The position numbers and the translations under genes were made by a program. The notes under the pieces were generated by a model that searched no databases, was not told the DNA's origin, and worked only from the letters and a program-made list of their open reading frames with translations. From NCBI GenBank assembly GCA_002633005.1, contig NMRA01000431.1:338956-391971 (forward strand): 53,016 bases of DNA. The letters are read 5' to 3'. Origin of the DNA: Phoronis australis (lineage: Eukaryota > Phoronida > Phoronidae). Numbering within the stretch: position 1 is the stretch's first letter; each line of letters starts with the position of its first letter. Of this stretch, positions 24,101 to 36,100 are shown in pieces.

Positions 24101-27100
24101 TACATAGAAATAACGTTGCATGCTGAAATAACAATGATAATAAGAAAGTGGTGACAATGATTTCGTGTCATTCAAAAACATATGGTTTGACATTAGAGTT
24201 ATGATTTTAACTGTGGTAGAAGTTAGATCAAAGACAAGCCCAAGATGAAAGCGGCCATCCGGAACTTTTGTTCTATGGCCATCTACTTGAAAAGTCTCAA
24301 TCTCTTCGCCTGCCTAGTTTTATACGGCAGGTTATCTTCAATGCAACTTTAATCTAATATGATATCCTTAAGTAGCACTAAATAGATGAATTTACTTGTT
24401 CCATTTTCATTAAAAATTGGCGACTGCTGGGTTTGATGGTCATTTTGAACTATGCACTAAGCACGTGTGAAGGGTAGGTATGACCTTTGTTTAGTTTTTG
24501 AGTTTCTGAGTAAAAGAATGTCAGCTGTGTCTTTTCTTGAACCTTTACGTCTTGCAAGCAGAAGTGGAAATTATGCCGGAAATTCAGGTATCTTTCAGGC
24601 ACTTTATATTTGCTTGAAAACACGTCTGTACTTTTTTGTTGGACAGCTTGATATATAGTTGCTCATACTGTCTATACAACTTTCGGTGCGCAGTTGTAAA
24701 GTAAATTGTGAATAGACATGACGAACAAAAAGTTAAAGTGGTAGCTATATTTCGAGACCACATGTTTCAACCTCAGGCACTTGGCAAAATAAACTTTGTG
24801 AAGCCCACACGCCTCACGTGCCAGTGTGCAGTATGCACCATTGAGTTTATCATTCAACAAAGGTTTTTGTGATTTATCAGATGAGACTCATTTATTAAAC
24901 TTATTATCTAAAACCTCTTTCTTAGTTATTTTCCGGCCATGTTGGTGTAAATGTTACCTCGAATGGATCCGCCGTGCAAATGTATGGACAACCGTCGGGA
25001 GAGAAAGCATACCGTTTGACCAATGTAACGCTGTTCACGAGAATGAGGACGAAAACATTCATCCATCTGACATGTGAATTCATAAACAACATTAGGTAAT
25101 CTTTTCCGACTGGGGATGATTTTCAGGACAAGATTATATGACTTTATATTCTGACAATAAATGATTAAATTCAATCTATCACCTAATTTGACGATAAAAC
25201 CAGGTTATATTGAATGGAACTATGACATTTAAAACGCACACGTTTTTTTAGAGAAAAATGCCTAAAGCACACGTATCTGGGCCCGGTCTCCAATCTTTTT
25301 ACTCAAAATGGAACTCGAAATTAGGTTTGGCATTTTCTATTCTATTTTTGGGCGAACTCAAGATAAGTGTCTATTATTCTATGCTCGAGTACACAATAAC
25401 TTACGTAGATAATTTATTGCCCTTAGTTCACAGTTTGTAAACCCAATATTAAAGCAATAAGTTCGAGTTTGAACTCGAAATTTCGAGTTTTTACTCGAGT
25501 TTGTAGCACGAATATAAGGGTCTTCAAGGGCAAACTTGAACTGGAAACTCCTATGCATAAACTATAATGTATTCGAGCACAGTCTGATAATCAATTATCT
25601 TAAGTTCGCACAAAAGGAGCAGAGAAATTGCCAAAAATAGTTTCGAGTTCGTTTCGAGTACAAAGATTAGAGACCGGGCCCTGAAAGTTTCGTATAAATC
25701 CAGTCAACCATTCCACGACCTGAAATACGATGTTCCGAAGATAGCCAAATTTGGCCATTTTTAGGGTCCTACAATTATCAGTCATCGAGTTTTCAATGCG
25801 GATTTGACTATACAGGCAAGCGAGTTTTTTGTATAATAATGCCGCCGACTGACTAAGATCATTCCAAAAATTAGGCGACTCGAGGGATTTCGATCGTGTA
25901 ATTAAACTTTAAAACTGGGAAGATAATAAGTTTTTCAAATACAAATTTAGCTTTGCGTTTAAAGTCAATCAAACTTATACATGAATGTCAAGCTATTCCT
26001 GGAAGATGGGAATTGCGGAGCAAACTCATCTGGCTGCCTACCAAAGGTCAGCATTTCTGGAAACTCGCACGACAGTCCAGCGATTGAGTTTTCCCCCAAA
26101 TGCTTGTGCCACAGAGGTTACTCCTCCAAAGCTTTTCGTCTCCTTTTCGCATACATTCAGGAGATAAGTTTTTCACACCTGTTTTGGTCGGGACTAGACA
26201 CAATTCGACCCGCAGGTCACTTGCATGTGCATTGCATCATCTGCTGATGTGGTCGCCACCTCCGTTAAGACTGACTGGCAGCCTTTTTAAGAATCGGAGA
26301 TTTATCATAAAATTACAAAAGCGCAACTGATGTTGTTCTTTTGTCATAGCTAACAACTCCAAAAATCAATTTATTTAAAACTAATACCAGAAATACGTTT
26401 TTAACGACTGCTATCACTAACTGTATCAATTACTGCTGTGAGCAACACTCTTGCTATCTGTTAAATGTGCGAAGAAAAATACAAGTATCGTACTATACGT
26501 GTTCACAATTGCCAATTGAAAAATGGCATTCATTCGCTGAAGATAGTAAATGGTTGAGACTGTGAAACGCCACTCTTCTATTAAAACAGGAAGTAACAAC
26601 TTACGTTGAGCTATCCTCTTGAAGGAAAGTCGTATAGTGAATCCTTGTCCTCTTTTAGGAAGTCGAAACTGAACTACAGCAGCGTTTTGATGAGCTCGGA
26701 ACGTCTTCGGAACATTCTTGCCGCATCGCTCGGCGAAGCGTTCTTCGGGTGGAAGAACGTGGTCTTCATCACTTGGAAAGTACTCGCCTTGCAATTCCCA
26801 GCCGTCCACAAACTATAAATGAATACACGGTTTTATTGTAACAAGTATTATGAGACACTTTCATTTCAAATTTTAAAGAACACACTCTGGCACTGTCGAC
26901 TTGAAACTGAAATGAATTGAGTTTGCAATGATGTATCTTATCGCAGAAATAATCGCTGAACTTGACTTGGTTCCTACATGCACAAGTCGTTCCAAGATTT
27001 GACTTGGTTCCTACATGCACAAGTCGTTCCAAGATTTGACTTGGTTCCTACATGCACAAGTCGTTCCAAGATTTGACTTGGTTCCTACATGCACAAGTCG

Positions 27101-30100
27101 TTCCAAGATTTGACTTGGTTCCTACATGCACAAGTCGTTCCAAGATTGTATCGTGTAATACAAACAACAATGTCCCACATTACAACATGGGAATTATAAG
27201 AACGCAACAGGAAATCCTTGTCTGTATCCGTAAGATGTTATGTTGGTGAGCTTCTTTGTCAGGTGTGTTGCTGGCCTCAAAATTCCCGATTAGCTCTAGC
27301 AGGAGAGTCATGGAATCTGACACTGAAGTTCCTGGCTTGTACTTGATGAGACTGTACTTTAATACTAACTTTCAAATATAATTCTACATAATTTAGTCAG
27401 ACCAATCCCTAGACTCCAGAGTCGTGTAAAGAATAAAGTTTAATTCATTAGTCTAGGGTTTGAGGTTTAAATGATAAAGACAGGGAAAAAGAGGACGTTA
27501 GTCTGTATGTGACGCACGTGCATCTATACTTTCATATTATTCAAAGTATTGTTGACCGTGACCTCTTGATCAATATCCAACAAAAACTACTACCACACAA
27601 GATTTTATTATTGAAAACAATGTTGGCATTTTATGTATCACAGATACGTGGCTGAAAAGCGATGCAACCGAAAATGTTATCCTGTCTGAAGTGACCATCT
27701 GGCTGAAGTGTTTTGCCTGTCCCTCGTGAAGATGGCAGACGGTGTGGTATTGTAACTGCTCAGTCAGGCCTGGTTACAAGTCTTTCAAATCACTGTAGCA
27801 CGTGCTTGTCGTTGGATCCGTTTCGCTTCTTTTCGTCTTCGTATATCGCCATCCAGGTGGCGCGTTTGAAGAATTTCTTGATGTATTCGAGACCCCCTTG
27901 GAAGATACTGTGAATGTTGGTGGCATCCCAATTTTCCTAGGGGATTTTAATGTCCAAAAAGTGAATCTTGATAGATTCTATGATCTCCTTAGATCTACGT
28001 ATAACGAGGTTAAATGAGAATTTAATTTCTGCTTTAATGTTCATCACGTTCTGATCTCTGATCATTATTCTTCTTTTAAAATGTTCTAAGCCTAAACTGA
28101 CAAAGGCTAAAATATCAGTCCATACTTTTAGAACCATTGACACGGCAGGATCCGGTTAATAGTCTGCTTGAATGTTTTCAATGTAAACAACGGTAGCGCT
28201 GATGAAGCTACTGAATGTCTCAACAACGTGTTGAAGCCAGGCTTGGATACTCGTGCTCCACTTTGGTCCAAGAACATTACGGAGTGAAAAAAAAGTCACC
28301 TAACTAAAAGGCTAGAGTTTCGGTGGCAGCGAAAACGCCAGTAATGTGAACGTTCGCTTTGGTCACTTTTGCTGGTGCTTTGCTAGAGTTTTTGAGTTCA
28401 CCCAAAACTGCTGGCGTTTCGGCTAGCTCTTCTGTTGCCAGACCGCTTACTTCAAATGACACGCATGCTCAGTGATAACAGGTTTTCGTTTCATTGTCGC
28501 GGTGGCTAAGAGCGAACGTGTTTTCAAATCAATTTTCGCTTAAAAGTGATTCAGGTGGTGATGAAAGATCGTAAACAGCTCATCTGTCTGACTGAAACGC
28601 TAACGTTCTCGCAAACCTTTTAGCCACCACTTTCGCCAGTCATGTGAACCTAGTATTAGAGAGATTGACTCTAAAACAGTATCACAATTTTAATAGTTAG
28701 TCTGTCAGCTGCTTCCCACAGTTTGAATCGTCATTTTTAATACGAAGTTTTTGGTATGTCAGATTGGTAAAAGGTGCTATCCGTCGGTCTTAGAACGTGT
28801 TTGTACATACTTATTACACCTATCCTCTGGATAGTATTGCAACAAATCACGACGCCATACCTCATTTTTACACAGACGACAACATGCTTTGCATTTCTTT
28901 TACGACCTTCGATAACGAGGTTGTAGAAATTCAAACGGTGATGGCCTGTGCCGACAACATGCATACCTGGATGGCAAATAGCGTTCTTTATAAGTCACGG
29001 TTAATGTTTTTTTTTTTGGTTCTGACAGGTTTCGTTCCAAAATTACTTCAGTGAATATAGGATCACAAACCGTTTTGACTTTGACAGATTTTCTTCTTGT
29101 CTAAGACGACTATGCCAATTTTGATTTTATCCATTTGTCATGTCTTTGCTTTTAAGTTGTATCGCGCTTAGATCATTTTAGATGGGCACACTTTAAATGT
29201 AAGCATTAAAAATAATAATGATAATGATAGTGATAATGATAATGATAATAATGTTAAACGTCGCTTGTTCAGAATTTAAACCTTACACATTATTCGAGTG
29301 TGCAATTTCAGGTCGAAATAAAAGCATGCTAAAGTTGCTACCGCCTCTTAACTTCAAGTCTTGGGTTTGGTACATACTTCATCTAACAGTTGCACAGCGC
29401 TAGTCCCCTGTACTGTATTCATTTTGAGGTACGAGGGTGCACCTAGTTCTCATAGAGGCGTAGGATTTTGTGGACGATTATAAATCATTGGTGTCGTTCA
29501 CCTACAATAGCTAGGCGTTTTGAAATTCACATGTTAGGTCAGTGAAAGCAGTTGTTTGTGAGCCCTGCTCTTAGTCCCACAACAGTTTGACTGTGTAACT
29601 AACCAAAGCTTAACATAGGGTTTGTGGTCCTGTCTGAGAAGATAATTGTTTCACTACTCCCTGTGGTTTCTGAGTAGCCGAGCCCGGAATGTTGGCGGGC
29701 TAGTTATAGTAGGGTACGTATTCCGTGAACTCCTTTCCACCACCCAGCTACCACGCCTTTCGATAAAAGTGTTGAAATAAGAAGTCCGAATGAATGAAGG
29801 TAGGTATACTTAAAGCAAATAAAGCGACATTCGCATGCTATTGAATCACTTTTAATGTGATGTAACAAGGTCACCAATAACTTCATGAGCACTCGTCTTT
29901 ACCAAATACGTACGCTGACAATGGCGTCTTGCTTGCAGTCTGCATCGACAGACAACACGTCCACCTGTACCAACGTATCCGGCTCGCCCACAACGTACAT
30001 TCCGCAAACGTCCTTTCGGCCATCAGACGTGTACACGTAATCACCTTCCAGGGTCTCCATGTGTAAGCAATCTAAAGAAAAAGGGTTGGCTTTATGAATG

Positions 30101-33100
30101 ACCAGGTTTAAAATAAAAAGTTTCTTTACCTGGCTATTACGCCGGTGTTTTACCGCACAATGCAATTCGGGTGGTCTACGTTTTCAAACTTTAGTGCCGG
30201 CACGCCAAGTCCGTTTTAAATAATGCTTTGTGTCTTGGGTCACACTGACAAATTTGCTAAAATGTTTTCGTTTAATTATAGCTTGTCGGCTGAACTGGTT
30301 TGGCTTTACTTTCTGTTAGAAAGACGGTGTCCGGATTTTACACCATCATTGATGTTTGACCTGTTTAAAGCAATGGTTTATACTTACTTGGCTACCGGGC
30401 GGAAATTTGGGATGTTACGAAGTGTGGTCGCTTAGAGACAGCACATATCAAGTTGAGTAAGTATTGGTTCTAGTTAGCTCTTGTTAAAATGCAGCGGTAC
30501 TAGATACTCACTTAAATACCATATATTTTGTTACTGTTGTTAAACTCTGATTTTAGTGCCATCTGGTGGCCATGCCAGAACTGCTATATGTTGAACTGTT
30601 TTCATACAAATGGCAGACGCACATTTTAATGAGGTTATTTCTGTTTGCATTATAGACGGGGGTTGCTGTATTCAGGGTTGACGCTGAGAAGTTGCAGATC
30701 AGTCTTAACTGCAAATTACTTGGGTTACTTATACTTAAATACATTCATGCAAGTTACTGAGTTGTAATAATTGTTTTATTTGTAACAAGACAAGATCCCA
30801 GTGTGCTAATCAAAATCCTCTTGAAGAGTATGGACGCCATTGCACAAAACATATAGCAAACGAGTTTGTATGTTATACAATAGTCATAGTGTTGAGGAAA
30901 AATTTCACTTTCATTGGAATGTGAAATTTATTTACATCTTAAGTTTATTTGTCTTCACAGGTAAATTTGGAATCATCTTAATCGGGATACAGAACTGCCT
31001 TCCAATATTAATAACTTTTGATTTGGTATCAAATTGTTCCTTAGTAGGAGAAATGCAGGTGATTTCATGACTTCGAAAGAGCTAACTTATTTTTTCAGAA
31101 CAAGCTTATAAATTTCAAGTCACACCGTTTATTCCGATCAATGAGATCACGTTTATACTGAGTAACGACAAGACAAGACCAACTTTTCAACTGTAAGTAG
31201 CCTAAGTCAATTTTTGAAGAGAAATCACCGGATTTAAGCCGCGTTTAAATGATATACATCAGCTTTATACATTTGACAATGAAGAGGCGACCGACAGTGT
31301 GTGCATTGAATGGAACTCATCATTTGTAACTTTGTACTTTGGGTCCGTGGCCTTGTTTACCGAACAAATGAATTGGTTTGAGACTAGTGGTATCAAAAAC
31401 AAAAAATACTGTTCGTTACACTGATAGTGTGTTAAAACTTGAGTTAAACTTCAGGGATTTCAGTATTACTATGTCCATGGTAAAAAGTGATTTAATTGTT
31501 AGTTGTTGTTGACTGCCCGATTCTCAGAGTTGAGAATGCAAACAATTTGTGAGGAGTCACGTACACAGGCACAATAACAATTACCAATGCACTGAATGCA
31601 TGTTTGGATTCCCGTTCGATATTCCGTTCGATCTCAGTGAAAAATTAAGTATTTTGCTCAACATCAGAGCTTGTCTCAATTCTAGAAATTGGCAATACTG
31701 GCTGCTTCAAATTGGGAAAGATTACCCCCTCTATTGACGATGTTAGCTTTGGACCAACGTTCACATGTTGGACTCGTGCATATATGTAAATACATAATGT
31801 AATCAATTGTGCTGGGGTTTCTAATACCCACTCTGTAGATTGAAAACACATTGTCCAAAATTCGAGAAATATGGTGAACGCCAAAACCGCCATTGTCTCG
31901 AATTCCAGAATCAAGAAAATTCTTTTTTCCGGCAGTTTCCGTATCTCACTTTCTTGAGACTGTCCCAAATTTTTACAGAACTATCACTGTCGCTGTTACA
32001 CCAATAAAATTACAACTACTAGTTCTAATACTACTGCAATTTCTTAAGCTGTTACCATTACTATTAATATTGTCGTGGCTATTTCTACTGCTGGAGTTAT
32101 CACTGTAACTGGAATTACTGTTTCCATTACTGCACCTGTTCCTATCATTAAATCACTGAACGGTATTATTCGCATTGTTTAATGACCTTCATTTTAACTC
32201 AAATATCAAAAAACAAACTTCGTCAACGAGTAAAAGTGTAAATTTTCTGAAAGAAAAAAAAACAGAACTTATGAAAACATATCATTTTATATGCCATTAT
32301 TATCATTGCGTTAACACCTTCTAAGTCAAAATTTCATTTAAGGTACAATCATGGCAAAATAACTCCTTGGTCGATTTTAACGAACCCTTTTAACTTAAAA
32401 CTTCACAGTTTGCTTAAGAAAACGCTGCTAGGAATTTTCGATTACTTATTTAATTTTGTTTCTATGCCACTCGAAAAACGTAAGGTATTTTTGCAAAAAA
32501 TAGCACCCATATTCGTCTATTTCACTGAACACAGAAACTAGGCGTTTAAAAAGAAAATCCTAACAGCGTTTTTGAGATTGATGAAATTCACCGAGACGTT
32601 TTTGAACTAGTGTTCCGTAACTTCAAATTAAGTCTCTTTGCCGAAGCCGAGAAAAAGCGGCAAAATCTCAAGGTTTCCGATTAATTGTTCAGTGAAAACT
32701 TGTTTTTGGTAAATATATATAGACGCTATTTCCTTGTTAGCTATTTCAACATTCACTGGTTATGTGCAGTGGCTAGTTCACTTAATTAACACTAAAACTT
32801 TTTAATTTTTTTAAGTCATGTTTCTTGTGCCTCGAGTCAAATTATATCAAAGTAAGTAGGTCAAAAGTTCGTTGTAATACACAACACGCGCCTCGTTCAC
32901 TCAATATTATAGGGACTCACTTTATGAAAAGACTGTAGGTGCATGTACACCAGGAACTGCGCTATGCCTGGTAGGAGATTCGAAATGAGTGACAGCTCTG
33001 TATGTTTTGAACATGGATTAGTAGTATACAAATTTCCACGCGGTTGAAGGTGGCTCTGCTAAATCTTTTTTCTCGCTACACGGTATATATTTCATATTTG

Positions 33101-36100
33101 AAGTTCTCCGAGGATGAAGATAAGATATTTTGCTAGACATATGTGAAGTATGGTAAAACTGTCAATTTTTGTGAATGAAGTTTAAGAAATCCTTAAGCTG
33201 CAGTCTTTACTGGAACAAAAAGTCGTTACCGCAATCATTCATAAAATGCACTATCATTGTGCTCAAAAGGTTGCATAAAGTCACATTATTAAAATTGAGT
33301 AGATTATTTGTGTATGTTCCGTCTTGGTGAAGTTCAACAACTCTTATAAAACGGATATAATGGGTGAAGTGCTCCGCTGAGAATGACGTTGTTATGAGAG
33401 CAAACTTTTATAACATTTCGAGTTAAAATTGATAGATCTCATGAGAATGACGTCATATCCCATACATATTGACCTACAACGGTTCAGCAACAACCGCTGA
33501 GTGGAAGAAAACTCTCCAAACGAAAAGGATGATGGATTATTTGACCTGGAAATTTCCCCTTTTCCGTTTTTTGCAGCTACAATTGATTATACATGTAAAA
33601 GTCAAGAGGGCATATTGCCTCAAAAACAAGTTTTAAGTAAGACGGTGTTTCACGCACTACTGAAGTGTAATCATATATTAATCACAGGATCTTTATTTTC
33701 TGAACTTTTGACTTTAACGAAAACTTTGTTCTGTGCACATCTTCCTTAGCTCAAAAACCTTCCAAATATTAAATTTTGTGGAATGTATGAACGGAACGCT
33801 CGTCTTTAAAACAAAAAAGCTCCGGAAGGTGCGCACTGGACAATTACAAGGGTGACTGTTCATATGATCGCACTAAATGCAATAGAACAGAACGCTGTCC
33901 ATTTCCGTCGGAAAGTCTTCAAAATAACCCAAATGACGCTGTTTTGGAACATATAACAGTGAACAAGGGTCTCGAGTAGGCTGCTTACGTTCATATTCAT
34001 GCCCTGCGGTAGCTTTTCAGGAAAGTTATTCGGTCTTTATGAGACGGAATTTCCGTAGGAGTCCACTGCACGTATGATTCTCATGAAATCCGGCTAGGAA
34101 CGCTTCATTATGTGGCACGTGTGCGACATAAATGAGTGATTTAAATATTATTACAACATTCAAGTTTTAGAAAGGTGTCCGTTCCGCCCAGGTTTACTTG
34201 AAAGGAAAACCATTTAGTATACCTGAAATTCTCTTAAATAAAACATTCAAATCTTGTTTTAAATAGCTAACGACAGTAAAGATTAAAGTAAGGAAGTACA
34301 TGCAAATCAGCTTGACATTTCCATGCATGACCCATTCCTCGGGCAATGACCGTCGACGTCGGCCGACAATGGTTTATGTATTTGAAACCGACAGGCAATC
34401 TTCAGAAGGTTCGCGGATATCCGGGCAACGTAATCGTGCATACGATTATACGTGTTTATGCAGTCCCGGTCACGTGACAAGTTATTGTGCGATTGGTCCA
34501 CGATATGGTTGTAGTACGACCAGTTGCCACGGATACTGAAGTGGTCATGGTGTGAGTAATCGTGTGACAGACAGTGCTGTAGTGGTACAATTAGAGGTAA
34601 GTAGACGCCCAAAGCCCACCGTATCACCTTGAGCACTGAACGTAACTTACGATGCGTAGGCGCTACGTTCAAATGCCAAAAGGTGGTAGGCGTCGCCTAC
34701 GTGCGCCTACGCCCCACTATAGCACTGGTGACGGGCTGTACACTCGATTGCACGATCGATACAGTCGTGCGACTGGTGGAGATGGTTGTTTTTGGTTGTG
34801 CAACCCTTGTCAGTGACAGCGACAATTCGCGAACTGATCGTGGAAATCAGCGACAATTGTTGCAACTGGCTGTGTCACCAACTGTAACTGATCGAGCATA
34901 AGAGTAACTTACTTTCACGGAGCATTCGTACCAGTGGCGGATCTAGAATATCACAAGGGGGGGGCCAACATTTTGTCTGGTTGGAACCATTTGCGCAAAC
35001 TGAACCACGATTGTAGATGCGCATAGCACCGAATGGGGGAAAAAAATGCAGGTATCGAAGACTCGAACTCACGACCTGACTGTTAGAGCGCACGTACGTT
35101 ACCACTGCACCACCACGACTTAACTACAACAGTCATATTGAAAGACTTACTTGTTTATGGGCCACAGCGTTTGCGCGCGAAACCTACTTCTTTTTGTAAT
35201 GCTTATTACACGTTTTATATTTTGTGCCATCAATTCTTAACAAATTTGTCGTATTTGAAATAGTCTTCAAATGCCCAAAAGACCAAATCCATTTTTCGTG
35301 TTGGCAATAATGACGGGATTGCTTTGGAAACCGTCTTAAGATAAGGTTTGACAAAGAGAGTATTGCGAGTTTCTGAGTGATTCACTAAGGCTTCGATTAA
35401 AATTCACATCTTACCAGCAGCTTCTGTTTTTTCATCGTCACTCATGTTCCACTTTCTTTAAAAAATGAAGTAAATTATCTTCATTGCACAGTGGAGCAGA
35501 CGACGGAAACGGAGTCGTAGTGCACAGCGCCGCTGCCGGTCGCATAGGATATCGCGGGTGATTCTATACTTAGCCATAGTTCCGTTACGAACGCGCCGTG
35601 TTCCGAATTTGACACTTGAAATTGGATTTGAGCCCCCCCCCCAACACTAAAACTGCACACATTTAAATCTTTTTTCATCCGTATAATTTTAATTACCGGG
35701 GTTAATTAATAAACTCACCATTTCCCTACGCTCTTACTGTTTTATTTTTTTGCGGCAGCCAAGGGGGGGGGGGCCTATGCGTACCCACACCACATGTACA
35801 TACACTGAACGCAGTTCTGGGACACACATTCATCAAATTTCCAGCAATCAGAAAGCGGATAACATGACCAATCGCAAGGTCGTGTTAGTCGCGAAAGAGA
35901 TTGAAATGTTGCAACACTGACCCAGTCTGTTGTATGACAAATTGCGTGGCCTGGTTATGCGCAACTGATTGTGCAATGACTCTCGACTGGTCGTACAACC
36001 GCATTGCATGCAGCTAAAAACTTTAAACCTGATTTTCGCAGCTGGATTTCGGTCGAATTTTCAAGCAGTGATCCTGCAGTTCCACACATATTTATTCACA

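Noticed and set aside
25981-26330. Three overlapping plus-strand open frames as an exon in CRHBP intron 4
   Set aside because: Several frames open at once suggests chance absence of stops; no domain and no splice sites.
26964-27147. CRISPR-like regular repeats
   Set aside because: The 37-bp units are contiguous without spacers and lie in an animal intron; this is a minisatellite.
33501-33749. Exon after a strong TTTTTTGCAG acceptor on the plus strand
   Set aside because: The following frame has no recognisable domain and there is no matching donor or partner exon; it lies in a CRHBP intron on the opposite strand.
35046-35115. Functional tRNA-Val gene
   Set aside because: Internal promoter boxes are good but the acceptor ends do not pair and a SINE body follows.
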